DNA of 64,000 nucleotides from Dolomedes plantarius (Eukaryota > Arthropoda > Arachnida > Araneae > Dolomedidae), in NCBI GenBank assembly GCA_907164885.2, contig OU015501.1, forward strand, positions 64,474,693 to 64,538,692, written 5' to 3'. Below are positions 46,491 to 58,128 of the stretch, piece by piece. Positions within the stretch are counted from its first letter, which is position 1. Each line of letters opens with the position of its first letter. Under the pieces are notes generated by a model. That model was given only the letters and a program-made list of their open reading frames with translations, ran no database searches and was not told the DNA's origin. Both the position numbers and the translations under genes were made by a program.

Positions 46491-49366
46491 TAAGTTTATT
46501 TCAAGAAGAATTCCGATAAATGAGCATGTAGTATAGACTATTTATCTAAGGCAAACATATTTTACAGTATTTGGATGTCATGGCAAAAATCAATCGCTTT
46601 TTCAGCAATGTGTCTACATTTTGCTGAATTTTTACCCTTGCTAAGTGAAAGTTACCATCTCTTTCGGACATACACTTTTTGAGATCTAACTGTGGCATCG
46701 TACCTCTCAAGCAAACTTTTTGAAATAGAGACCCGTGGTTGCTTTGTGTTTTTGTAGCCATTCGGCTTTAAAGTCTAGGTCTCAACCTGTTTTACTTTTA
46801 GGTGAGGAAGATAATCTTATCAATCGAAAAAAAAAATACATTGACCGATCAGCCGGTTTAACTTACTATATAATTGGGTATCACCTCTAAAGAATTGTAC
46901 TGAGGAACGCCTAAACAGTAACTCAGTTTTAATCCTACAAGAGGTAATAGTAACATTTTCAAACAATGGTGGGTAAGCTCAAAACGTGATCACTATACAC
47001 AAAATAATAATTGTCGAATGCTTACCCATTTAACATCAACTGGAGGAAATGGATTGTTCGAATGGATTGTTCGAATCCTTCGCATAACAATAACGCAGAC
47101 AAGTGCAATCGTGTCAAAAACTAACTTGTCAATACCAAAAATCTGAAATATTAATACCATTCCCCGTGTTCCTAATATAAATCTCTAAATGTGACGTCAT
47201 CCTGACAGTATCTGTGACGCGAAAGAAATACAGTAAAAGATTAACAGATAAAACAACTAGAAAATAATTCAATTATGAAGTAAAATATAACGAGACTAGT
47301 AAAACCTATTTAAACCCGCTCTGGTTTAGCCAGCAAAAGGTACATGGGTCACGTGTTAGAATATAAATTTATTCACGAACAGAATAATGATTCGTAGAAA
47401 ATATATCCAGTCAACTCTGTTCAATCTCCTATGTCAACTCAATATAATTTCTTCCTTAAGAGGTCATCTTCACAGAGTGTTACGTAAATATCCTGTACCT
47501 TATCTTGAAATGAAATGCTTTTCAGTATCCAATAACGTTAGAGCAGAGATTGTCATCTACAATGTAATATAAATATACATTAGTCTAACATTTTTATTCT
47601 GTCATATACTAAATATCATTCTAAATATCTAGGGTTTCACTATATAATGTGCATTATACTTATGAATGAAAGCATTATATAAGTGGGTTAATTATTATTT
47701 ATACAATGTCCTTCATATTCTTAAAATTTTTGTATTGTATAAAAGGAGCTTTTCATACGACTGTCATTATCAGTAATCAAAAATTTCTAGAATTCTTTTT
47801 TCATATTGTAGATCGTATTTTATGAAAAGAAATAATGCTTCTAGTGATGCGGAATAATTTAATAGAGCAGTCTGTGTAAGGAAGAAATGATGATATCATT
47901 TTGCATAATTGATTAAAAGAACTTTTTTTCTCTTATTATAAGAAGGACTTGGTTACTTAAACGATGGAAATTGAAAGGCCTGAGTTCGTTTACTTTCTAT
48001 TACGTAACTGTATATGTCATTCAACGAAAATATATCAATCCCAAATGCCATACAGCCAGATAAAAACTGCTGGAGGTAACTTCCGTCTATTGTCACACAC
48101 GTTATGTAACGCTGTGTTGGCCCCAAAAGATGCTTTGATTTCTTCATCAACGGTCTATTCGGGGAAATTCAGAGTTCGACATTATTAACATTTATTTAGT
48201 ATATTAATAAATGACTGAAATAAATTTTAAATGTAGCAGAAACTTACGTCGATTTTTGCCCAAAGAAATATGAAAACCAGTATATATATATTTTACATGT
48301 AATAAACTCGGAAATAATAGCAAGAGAAATACAAACCATATCTCTGTAGACATTATATCCAGTTCCGTATAAAAACATTTCTTATATGTATACACTAACG
48401 TCATAGATGGGTTTTGTTGTTGTTTAGGGACCATCAGCTAAACATATCTGGAAATAACTTGTCTGGAAGTGGTAATTCCAAACGCTGAGTTATTTTATAT
48501 CCTTGTGTAATTCGCGCTGCCCCAGTTTATATGTCATGACACTATTACATTTTATAGAGGTATTATTTTCCTTAGAAAAACGGTCAATATATAACATATC
48601 ATAAACAGCCCCTAATTATTGTTTGCAGGACATCTACATGTCTAGTATTAGCTTATTATACGTCTTTTAGACTCTGATTTATGAGTCTGCATCTGTTATG
48701 AAACGGATATGTTTGGGTGACGGACTCTTTTCTTGGAAAACTTTCCGCATGTGGCACAATTCCTAAACAGCCCCTAATTATTGTTTATATGACAGCTACA
48801 TGTCCAGTATTACGTCAGTACTACGTCTTATAGATTCTCTTGTACTTAAAGGGTAGCATCGTACTTTTCTGTAAAGTCATATGAGTCAATCAATCTAATA
48901 AATTTTAAAAACGTGTTGACTTTATAGGAACTACTTAAAAATGAGTTTATTTTCAAATTTTTCATGGTAGCTTTAGTACGCAATGTCTTCTAAGGATAAA
49001 AATTTCAGTATTACATATATTTATTCAGATAATTTTTTACTTTTTAGGATTTTCATAGATAAAGAAAAGAAATTACCCAATATTAATTCGAAATATTATT
49101 TAAACTTTATAATGCTTGTTTGAGATCAAAGCCTAAATGCACTTAAAATACAGTTTATATAAATTCATCACCTTCGTTTACTGCTTTATGAATGAGATAA
49201 TCATCAAATTACTCTCATAAATATAAAACGGCTGATTGTACATGTGTAGAAAGATTATAGAATCCTAATAATATTTTGTACTAGTAACCCACAGGATTGT
49301 GGTAACTGATTTTCTTCATACTTAGCCAGTGATCCAAAATTTTTAGGTATTTACTATTTTTTTATA
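46491..49366. other. No gene seen; one direct repeat
   Basis: AT-rich. A block of about 77 bp beginning AAACAGCCCCTAATTATTGT occurs at about 48603 and again at about 48765. No coding motif. Confidence 0.5.
48603..48842. repeat. Local direct duplication, spacing about 162 bp
   Basis: Two diverged copies share AAACAGCCCCTAATTATTGT, CTACATGTC and the later TACGTCTT block. Purpose unknown. Confidence 0.65.
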
Positions 49367-49558
49367 TATAGGGTGGTTATAATTAAAGTTCCACGTTGAA
49401 ATGGTCATAAAAAGAAAACTACTGGACCAAATGTTATCAAACTCGGTAATAGTTTAAAGGAGGCCATCGGAATTTCTTTTTCGCCAAAAAAAGTTCAAAA
49501 ACTCACCACCAGGGGAGAAAATATTGTTAAACGAAATAAAGGTCGGAATCTAACTTAA

Positions 49559-50725
49559 CCCGTCGTTGGTCGCACCAATTTGAGTTACGCCAGTGGTCGC
49601 GCGTGAGAGTTTTTCTCGTACTACCCTTTTCCGCTGTTTTAAGTTGTCTACTCAATAATAACACTTCAAAATTGTTTCTTTTCAAGAAATTACATTAATA
49701 TTTAGCAATCACGAACAAGGAAATTACAATTAAAATAATTATTTTACAGCTATTATTCAGGAAAATTAATAGCGAAAGTGAAATAAAAAAATCATACCTA
49801 CTTTATGAATCAAATTTATAAAAAGCATATTATACTTTATTAGAACGTCAACTGCAAGTCTTATAAATTAGACGACATGGACCTGGTAAATAAAATATTA
49901 TACTAGAAGTCTTTATTAACACAGCATTCGGGGCACACGTAAGTTGAATGTTCGGTACAAATAGGTCGCGCACAGGTAACACAACCCGTTTTTGACTTCC
50001 CATTTCTTCTTCGAGGACAGAATGCACAAAATCCGGCGTTTCAAACATTTCGTTTGATTCTTGAGGAGCTTTCAACTCTTGTTATTTGGTTAATTGCACT
50101 TCACAATGCGGGTGTCAAGTTTGAAACTGAATAACGGGTCACCAGGTGAGGTTTCATGAGTTCCAATGCTAATTCCTTCAACAAGACTCGTCTAGCCATC
50201 ATATTGTTTGTATTTACAGTATACATAATTTGGATGTTGATACCACCAATGTCCATGATCGAAAAAAATAATGTCAATGGCCATCTGCGACTTACTCTCG
50301 AAACAGAGTACTCACCTTTGTGATCGTCGACTACGTAGACAACACCCTTAGTGAGATTATAAAAAGTAATAATCTCTGGTTTAGAGAGGACGCCAGAATC
50401 TTCATCTGTTTTGTTATCATTGTGCAAAGAGGAATAAAGAAGAACATTTTTGCCTTTCTTTGGAATAAAGACACTAAAGTGCCAGTTGACGAAAACGCAA
50501 ACATACTGTTTCATTCTTCCCTATATTTTGTACTCACAAAGATAGGTGGCACTTTTTATTTTTTGGTCTTTCTTATTTCTTTTTTTTTGTTCGCGCTGCT
50601 AACAAACATAATTTTCAAATAAAATTAGGCGATAAACGTACTCGCATCATCGCGTTATCTATAAAAATAACACAAACGCTGGTGGTCTCTTCGTGAGAAA
50701 CGCTCATAGCGCGACCAATGACGGG
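49559..50725 (-). mobile_element. Internally deleted piggyBac, nested
   Basis: TTAA flanks both ends (49555-49558, 50726-50729). The inverted ends read CCCGTCGTTGGTCGC on the left and CCCGTCATTGGTCGC inward from the right. 1167 bp remain and encode the C-terminal third of a transposase on the minus strand. It is inserted just inside the left arm of the DUF4817-type element. Confidence 0.93.
49903..50514 (-). pseudogene. piggyBac transposase C-terminal part
   Basis: The minus strand reads KKGKNVLLYSSLHNDN, SKPEIITFYNLTKG, SVSRVSRRWPLTLFF and LALELMKPHL, the post-catalytic region of piggyBac transposases. In a different frame near the end lies the cysteine-rich finger (CVTCARPICTEH, then VCPECCVNKDF) with a TAG at 49903-49905. 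At least two frameshifts are present. The catalytic Asp before WNDN-type blocks lies upstream and is lost. Confidence 0.85.
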
Positions 50726-50960
50726 TTAACCTTTTGTTACAAGGGTTTAACATTTTGTATATCCTTAAGAAACATTGACTTAAACAAAATTACCATTTGA
50801 AGTGTGCGCATTCCAGAAATTGTTTTCTTACAGATCGCTAATTTGTGAATTTTGAAGCCTGAATTCGGCCCTAAGACATGAAGATATCGGTTAAAACGTT
50901 TTTAATCGTTTCTAAAACGAAACTGTTTGTGGGGTTATGCAAAACTGCAATGGATTGTAA

Positions 50961-52178
50961 TTGGCTTACGGCAGGAAGAAGCAAATGATTTATGCAGATG
51001 AGCTTTACACATCATTTGATTTTCCGGATAAAAGTGAGCCTGTTTGTCAGAGTTCTCATTTTTACGAATCGACAATGTCTCTAACCATGCAAGACCGTGC
51101 TTTTCTTGCTAAATGTTACTATGAATGCGATAGCAATGAACGGCGTGCTTTGCAAAGGTATCGTTCAGTAAGAGGAATGCGCCGAGGGCCAATGACACCG
51201 CAGATTTTGAGTAAAATGATGGCAAAGTTTGAAGCCACGGGTTTGTTTTCTGTTGCACCTGGGAGGGGAAGCAAACCTGCTTCTGTGGAAACCGGGGAGA
51301 TTATTGCATTAGCATTGGAGGAAGCAACAATGGAAAGCACACACGGTACGTGCAGCGTAGATGCTGTCACACGTCGAATGGACGTACCATGGAGTACGGT
51401 GTACAAAATTGTCCGTAAAGTGCTGCAGTTCTACCCATAAAAATTCAAACATGTTCAAGAACTTCAACGTAACGATCCTGCTGCAAGAGAATCTTTCGCT
51501 TTGGAATTCCTTGCACGGATGGAAATGGACGAACATTGGCCATGGAACATTTTGTGGACAGATGAGGCCCATTTTTACTTGAATGGCGATGTCAACACCC
51601 ATAACTGCAGGATTTGGGTCAAACAAACCCCTCATGTTATCTACCCAGTTCCATTGCATTCTCCTAAAGTGACCGTTTGGTGTGGTATGACATCTAGTTT
51701 CATAATTTAACCATTTTTCTTTGATGAGCAGTCGACAGCTGGACCTGTTACATGCACTGTGACTGGAGCTCGCTTAGAGTCAATGATAAGATGCTTCGTG
51801 ATACCTGAACTCCAGCAACGTGGCATTTTAGACACCACGATTTTTATGCAGGACGGGGCCCGACAGCACATTGATACATGTGTCACACTGTTACTTAAGC
51901 AACAATTCACGAATGAATGGATTATAGGCCGAAAATTCCCCACAAAATGGCCACCCCGGTCACCAGACCTCAACCTCTGTGACTTTTGGCTATGGGGTTA
52001 TCTCAAAAGCACTGTTTATGGTGATAATCTAAAGAATTTAGCGGAATTGAAAGATGCGATACACCGATATGTCCGTAACATTCCTCCTGATATGCTAAGA
52101 GCTACTGTTGAGAATGCAGTAATGCGATTTAACTGGCTTTCGGAAGATGGTGGACGCCACATTGAACATGCTTTGTAA
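50961..52178 (+). pseudogene. DUF4817-type transposase with two stops
   Basis: A single plus-strand frame of 406 codons has stops only at 51438-51440 and 51708-51710. The N-terminal part (MSLTMQDRAFLAKCYYEC through RGPMTPQILSKMMAKFEATG) matches the DUF4817 helix-turn-helix domain linked to arthropod transposases. The first catalytic Asp is in WTDEAHFYLNG, the second in FMQDGARQHI and the third in SPDLNLCDFWLWGYL. I count 42 residues between the last two. The C-terminus ends RHIEHAL with TAA. An upstream in-frame ATG at 50961 precedes the domain by about 40 codons. MSL at 51075 is a likelier start. Confidence 0.88.
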
Positions 52179-52412
52179 CACGTTCCAGAAACAATTAAAC
52201 ACATTTTAAACCGATGTCTTCGTGTCTTATTTCGTTTAACAATATTGCATACAGCGCTATTTCCCTCCTGGTGGTGAGTTTTTGAACTTTTTTGGGAGGA
52301 AAACATATTCCCATGACCTCTTTAAACTATTACCAAGTTTGATAACATTTGGTACTGTAGTTTTCCTTTTATGGCCATTTCAAAGTGGAACTTTAATTCT
52401 AACCATCCTGTA

Positions 52413-54364
52413 TATTTATAAAAACTACGAGTTTCATCTCAGCATTTTATTTAGTTAATTAATTTAGTTAGATTAATTTTAGAATTATTGAATTTTGTAT
52501 ATAGATATTTTCCAAGACTTTTTGACGCACTTTTATGGCTATAATTTTTATTAAATGTATTGATTTTATAATATATTTAATAAAAAACAAACAAATACAT
52601 TTCCCTAAAATATGGCTAGCAGCTGAATTTGAAGTTAAGGAAAATAACAAAAAAAATATTTGCTACTTCTTTTTAACACTTTTAAATTTGAACTTTGAAT
52701 TGTTTTTAGCTGTGAGAATCGAAATATTCATCGTTTTCACAATATGTTTCAATACATTTTTATGCAAGAATTCGGATAAAACAGGTTTTAAAAAACTTTT
52801 GGACATTTAATTTCCTTTTTAAACATAGCATTCTCAAGTTATCTTGAACAATTTTTCACGATAAATTTATCACTTTTTAGCATAGACTTTTAAATACTTT
52901 TCATTCGAAATCCGGTTTTAGAAAAATTTAGCCTTTGAATTTTTTGTATGGGAATTTTTTTTTTTTTTTTTTGGAAGTGTCTTCAAACGGTTTTGTACTT
53001 TTTTCCTCATGGTTTATATTAAAACGTCTCACTTCAAAGTATTTATTTTATTGTTTATCTGAATTTAAATGCCAACTCTGAAAATTATAAATTTTGGATG
53101 CGTTTTGAAAACATTAAGCAGCTATGAAATTTTAATTAAAGAATGGGATAATGGGGAAAATATCTATACAATCTAAATCATTAAAATCTTTGAAAAAGAT
53201 ATATTTTATTGGGAAGAATAAATTTTGCATATAATAATTATATAAGTTTTATATTCCAAATGAAATAAAGCTCATCCACCCTATGGCTAGCGAAGAGGAC
53301 GTAGTCAAAAACACGCCAGAATGTGATAGAAACTGTACCCCATCCATTAGAAATAAGTGTTTCTTAATTGCCTGAAGTTTCAGAATTAACAAAGAGAAAC
53401 CGGAGAATAATAACTATTTAAAAAACGTTGATATTATTCTTTTCTGTTTTAGATTCTAAAATTTTAATGGAAAGAGAGTGGTATAAAATTATTAACTGTG
53501 AATTGAAAACATATTTTAGCAGATAAGCAGAGATTTTTTAGGTAAAAGGGAATTATAGAGAAGATCAACATGTACCTTTAAAGTTCAGTTGCTGAGAGAA
53601 AAAATTATTTTCTTTGAAAGAAGTATGATTGGATTTGGTCCTTCCAATAATTCAAAACCGTGCATAACTTCTACAGGTATAATACAGTGAAAAGAGAAAT
53701 ATAGTAGTTTATTCTAATAAATGTTAGTTTTCAAGTTAATAAACATGAAAAACGAAACAAGGAGTTCTTCAGTTTAGGAAAAAATTTACGACAATGGATT
53801 ACTTTTGCATATAATACGATAAGGCTTAAATACGATAGCCTCTTGGAGAACTTAATGAATCCTACTTATCTTTTTAACAACTAACCTATTACAACCCATG
53901 CAAGTTTATATTTTTATTACTAATGATCTTTTTATATACTTTATTATAACCAGAAATTCTCAGTGAAATGAAATTTGATCCTTTCGTCGCAATTAATTGA
54001 TTTTTTTCAAAAAATATTCTTGACAGATGCCAGACTGGGTCTTCAAATAAGAAGAATCTAACAGTATTCAAGTAGTCAGTTGTTACAGCCCTCACGAGAA
54101 GCACTTCAGTTAAATCTCTTAAAACTTCTGTTAAATCTCATCTTGGGAAACTTTGAACGTGGTTACCTTAGGAGAATAAGAATTAAAAAGAAGGAAGAAG
54201 CTCACTACAACACTTAATACCTAAACAGTTTGTGCCGTCCTTAGCTTCTGTTAAAGGTATGGTTACTTAGGGCCGGCAGCTTGCATGCATACAAAAATTT
54301 AAAAATTTCCAGAAGTAGACTTTTACATGGCCTTTTGGAAAATATGTTACCGCTCAAAGGCAAA
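52413..54364. other. No feature seen, AT-rich
   Basis: No supported coding or repeat structure. A T-run lies at 52956-52972. Confidence 0.5.
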
Positions 54365-54431
54365 AAAAAAATCGATGTAAAAAAAAAAGAGTTTTCAGAT
54401 TGTAAGGAAATTCCTTATGCAAAGATATTGT
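54365..54431 (+). repeat. Isolated terminus of the 55.2-kb Tc1 family
   Basis: Matches 55248-55314 closely (ATCGATGTA, then GTCAGATTGTAAGGAAAT-like sequence), so it is a second fragment of the left end of the same Tc1-like family. The outermost bases are missing. Confidence 0.6.
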
Positions 54432-55233
54432 ACAGAATCAACTGAGAATTTATTTTAAAAAGTAAGAGTTTTCCTGCAGACTTTAGAAAATTGTTTTTTA
54501 AAGTTAATACAACGGTACAAAGGTAAAAAATAATTAGCAATATTTAATCGTATAATCTATTGTATACAGTTTAGCAGTTCATATGAGGAAAAGATAGGAT
54601 AAGAAACAAGTAATTAGATATTTTCGATAAACTAATAGCACAGTATTCTGCCACACTATTTATATCAAACACGTTAAAGAAAAACTTGTCTGTTGGTGAA
54701 CGGTATTGTCAATGAATATTTACAAAAAATCGATTATTGGCAGGTTATATATTCTTTTAGGTCAGCAAAAGGCCTTCTACAGTAAAAACTTCCTGTAAAT
54801 ATATTGCACCTAAAGGCCTACCTATGATATGCTTTTCTAAAAGGATGCAATAAAGTATGATTTCGAATACAATATAGACTACTTGAAATATGCATCAAGT
54901 ATAGGAATTTCTATTGACTTTCAAATGCTAAAGAAGTTAAAATAAATAAGACTTTATTTTTTCCTTTATTTAAACAATTCTTTTTGGAATAAATTTATTT
55001 TACTACAATTCACTTAGCATTCACATAGTATGAATAAAATCCCAGTTATATTAGGTATGCTAAAATGGAGTGGAATATGTTTGCATTACGTTCACCTTTA
55101 AAAGCTTCATTATAGCATAAATCGATGTGCAAGGAAAGTATAAATATGAGAAAAATGAGACGGAAATAAAACTGATTTAATGATGAAATAACATTATAAA
55201 TGATAGGAAGAAAACAAAGCAAAATGTGAAGTA
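54432..55233. other. No feature seen, AT-rich
   Basis: No supported structure. Confidence 0.45.
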
Positions 55234-55235
55234 TA

Positions 55236-56485
55236 TACTCTATAACAAAAAAAAATCGATGTACAAAGAAAGAGTTGTCAGATTGTAAGGAAATTTCTTA
55301 TGCAAAGATATTTTGACCGAACATGCAAATGATTAAAATTTGGTGTCCAACGTATGAATAGCAGGAACTCCAGCGCATAAGAACTGCGCATCCAGCAGGA
55401 TATAGGAGCAGTTCTTCGATTTAAAATCAAAGACTCGCTCGACATCTGAGTCGAAGCGATGCAGCGATTAAGCGATGCTGGCAAGAGTGGGTCAACAATG
55501 CCAGATTCAAGAGTCAGGACGACAGCGGTCGACTTAGGACAACAACAGAACGGGAAGACAGAACAAATATCAGATCAGGTGTCACAGCAACGGATTCATC
55601 GTTATCAAACATACGACGTAGGACCCGCACAGAAGTGTCCAACATGACCATTGACAGACGACTGAGTGAACAGAATCTGACTGTTACGCCGCTGACCCCT
55701 CACGCCTGTACACCGTCAAGTCCGGTTATAGTGGTGCTTAACTCGATCAACCTGGAACTGCGCTCACTGGGGATGTATAGTCTTTAGTGACGACTCCCGT
55801 TTCCAACTGTGTCCTGGTGGCCACCGAAGACGTGTCTGGAGACATCCAGTCTGGAGACATCCGTAGGGATCCTGCCTTTATTATAGCATGCCACACAAGC
55901 CCACAACAGGGCGTTATGGTCTGAGGTGCCATTTCCTTTGACAGCCGTACACCTTTGGTAGTCATTAGTGACACGTTTATAACACAACGGTATGTAGATG
56001 ACGTTCTGCAACCCGTTTTGTTGCCGTTCTTCTTGCGCCACCACGAACTTACTTTTCAACACAATAATGCCCAACCGCATACGGCAAGTGTTGCAATGAA
56101 CTGTCTTCAAGCTTGCCGAACACTTCCTTGGTCGCCTGATTTCCTCCCCATAGAACACATTTGGGACGTGATGGGAAGGCGATTGCAACTCTCCCGGAAT
56201 GTTGCCGATATAGCCCGACAGTTGCAGGCAATTTGGCAAGAAATCCCGCGGGACACTATCCAGGAACATTATCAGTCTATGTCACGCCGGTTGACATCTT
56301 GCATCCAGGCCAGAGTTGGACCAATACCGAATTAACTTCCTCATTTTGTAACTATCAAACCGTGGAACAAATCATTCAATTCTTCTGAAATTTTAATCCT
56401 TTTTTCTGTGCATGTTCCTCACATTCACCAAATTTTGACGCTTTCGGACAACTTCTTCGTCCGTCGATTTTTTTGCTATAGAGTA
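55236..56485 (+). mobile_element. Tc1-like element, decayed
   Basis: Inverted termini TACTCTATAACAAAAAAAAA (left) and TACTCTATAGCAAAAAAATC (right, read inward) lie beside TA. The total is about 1.25 kb. The G+C content is higher than the flanks. One Tc1 transposase gene lies inside, with many frameshifts. Confidence 0.8.
55360..56335 (+). pseudogene. Tc1 transposase remnant
   Basis: The N-terminal half is scattered over frames but keeps NMTIDRRLSEQNL and PLTPHACTP-like blocks. The C-terminal half is open from 55955: FITQRYVDDVLQPVLLPFF, then FQHNNAQPHTA and WSPDFLPIEHIWDVMGRRL. In Tc1 the second catalytic residue is Asp in QDNARPHTA. Here the aligned residue is Asn (codon near 56063). Only about 30 residues, not 34, separate it from the Glu of PIEHIW. 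The protein would be dead even without frameshifts. Confidence 0.85.
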
Positions 56486-56488
56486 TAT

Positions 56489-57096
56489 CAGTGCTACTCT
56501 TCTTTTAAAACAATGTAGTCATTTTTTAATTCATTATATTCTATTGTTATATATTCACAGAAATTTGAAATTCATTTTAAAAAGTAAACTACTACAAGTT
56601 GAATGTTACATTCATATATCACGTAAAAAGTTCTGTCGAATGTTGCACTACATGAAAAAAAGAGTATTGCGTCATTCGATGGACAGAATTGCTTTTTTTC
56701 GACGCCTACATATCATCGGGGTCTACTAGATATTAGATATTAAAAAAAGAATGTAGTGAAAGCTGGTTAAAAAGGTAGCAGTAAAACCTTGATAGTTGAT
56801 TTTGTCTAGTATTAGATGAAAGAATTATTTAAAATTAACCTATACAGTCTAAGGCAAGTATAGGTTAATTTCAAATAATTCTTCCTAAACTGAGGTCTAT
56901 GAACCCTGGAGGACCTGTCAGATTATATTCCGGAGTCTACAGGTAATTGGATCATTCCTTTAGCTGGATTATGAACCCATTAAACTGGGGAAACATCTTC
57001 CTTAGTTAAACACGCTCCGATTTCCGAAAAAGATATCGATACACTGCCCAAGTTAGATACTCCTAAAGAATATCTTTCCAAGAATCACCCTTTCTG
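56489..57096. other. No gene seen; one stem-loop
   Basis: AT-rich apart from the stem-loop at 56821-56882. Confidence 0.5.
56821..56882. repeat. 62-bp stem-loop
   Basis: The 24-bp arms AGAATTATTTAAAATTAACC... and complement differ at one position, around a 14-nt loop. Could be a miniature foldback or a transcribed hairpin. Confidence 0.75.
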
Positions 57097-57171
57097 ATAT
57101 ATATATATATATATATATATTTTAATTCCAAAAATAAAAATTATTTAATTTTTTTAATATATATATATATA
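57097..57171. repeat. (TA)n microsatellites
   Basis: Two TA tracts (57097-57120, 57158-57171) with an AT-rich spacer. The second joins the SINE 3' end. Confidence 0.93.
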
Positions 57172-57451
57172 ACTAAACTCACGGCGCAACAGTCCGATGT
57201 GGACCAGGGCCGGCGGTACCCATCTCTGCTTTCTTGACCTTGGGGTTTGGGATGCCATACAGCATAGTCTCAGTCAGGTGGTCAACCTGACGTGGGACCC
57301 CCAGAGTTTAGTTCCCAAGCATGCTTGACCCTCATTATATCCACCCACTGAAGGGATAAAAGGCTGAGTCGACCTTGCCCAGTCACAGGGTCGAACCCTT
57401 GACCTGTGGGATGTCAGCTTTACACTTTTAACCATTGCGCCACCGGGCGTC
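57172..57451 (-). repeat. tRNA-derived SINE, about 280 bp
   Basis: On the minus strand the head has A box TGGCGCAATGG (complement of 57432-57442) and B box GGGTTCGACCC (57388-57398). A body of about 210 nt follows, ending TGTTGCGCCGTGAGTTTAGT and a (TA)n run. It is the best-preserved SINE in the window. Confidence 0.8.

Positions 57452-57512
<61 letters not shown>
57452..57512. repeat. (TA)n(TG)n microsatellite
   Basis: TA array followed by TG array between the SINE and the Gypsy LTR. Confidence 0.97.
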
Positions 57513-57513
<1 letters not shown>

Positions 57514-57522
57514 GTAAAATAA

Positions 57523-57815
57523 TGTTGACAGAAGTGGGATATGGAACACACTTGTCTACACTAACATTTATTTATTATCGACGAGTCACAGGAAAAAAAC
57601 AGTTACAATTAACATTTATGGAACATCATTTTACGTCTTTACGGTAGCTGTTTGCTACCACGTTATCTCTTAACGTCTTACTCTCGCGGCAGCTTTTTCC
57701 TCTGTCCCCAGTCGTGCGTTCCCCGTAGAATGGCGGGGATCTTCGTTCTGCGGGAACGTCTCTGATTCTTCTCGCATGCTGTGGATGCTGTTGCCACAGC
57801 TCTCATCCAATAACA
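57523..57815 (-). repeat. Gypsy 3' LTR
   Basis: On the minus strand it starts TGTTATTGGATGAGAG and ends CTTCTGTCAACA. The AATAAA signal is near 57565-57575 on the minus strand. The block GAACGCACGACTGG and a G+C-rich core are shared with the right LTR. Confidence 0.85.
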
Positions 57816-58128
57816 CACTCAGGCATCCTATCTCGACAGGTCCTCCTGTCGCTCAAGAAAACCAAAGGAACCAAACCTAAAAAAAACAAGAAAGGGGAGA
57901 AAAAAATAAAACAAAACATGGCTATGAACGACTTAAAGCTACATAATCGTCGTTGTATAGCAATTGTCATCATAGGTGGCATAGTCTTTGCCCGTCACTG
58001 AAACATTATACAAAACAAAGAAAAAAAAAGAAAAAAAAAGAAAGTCATTAACAATAGTTCAGGATCATGATAGAATGTCCATTGTTCAAGTCCAAGTCGT
58101 CATCGTAAAGGAGCTGTTGGTATAGTCA
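57816..58128. other. Gypsy 3' untranslated interior
   Basis: Sequence between the pol stop and the 3' LTR. It contains A-rich runs at about 57877-57920 and 58015-58050. No further gene. Confidence 0.6.

Larger units (their letters stand above)
49369..52410 (+). mobile_element. Long-TIR Tc1/mariner-superfamily element with DUF4817-like transposase
   Basis: The inverted termini are about 175-185 bp long (49369 to about 49542, about 52226-52410). They begin with a (C/T)AG G(G/A)TGGTTA type end next to TA on both sides. The arms contain shared blocks such as CCAAATGTTATCAAACT and CAAAAACTCACCACCAGG. Without the 1.17-kb piggyBac insertion at 49559-50725 it would be about 1.87 kb. It carries one transposase gene with two in-frame stops. 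Confidence 0.92.

Noticed and set aside
55784..56269. 161-codon minus-strand frame
   Set aside because: Antisense shadow of the Tc1 transposase, whose motifs are on the plus strand.
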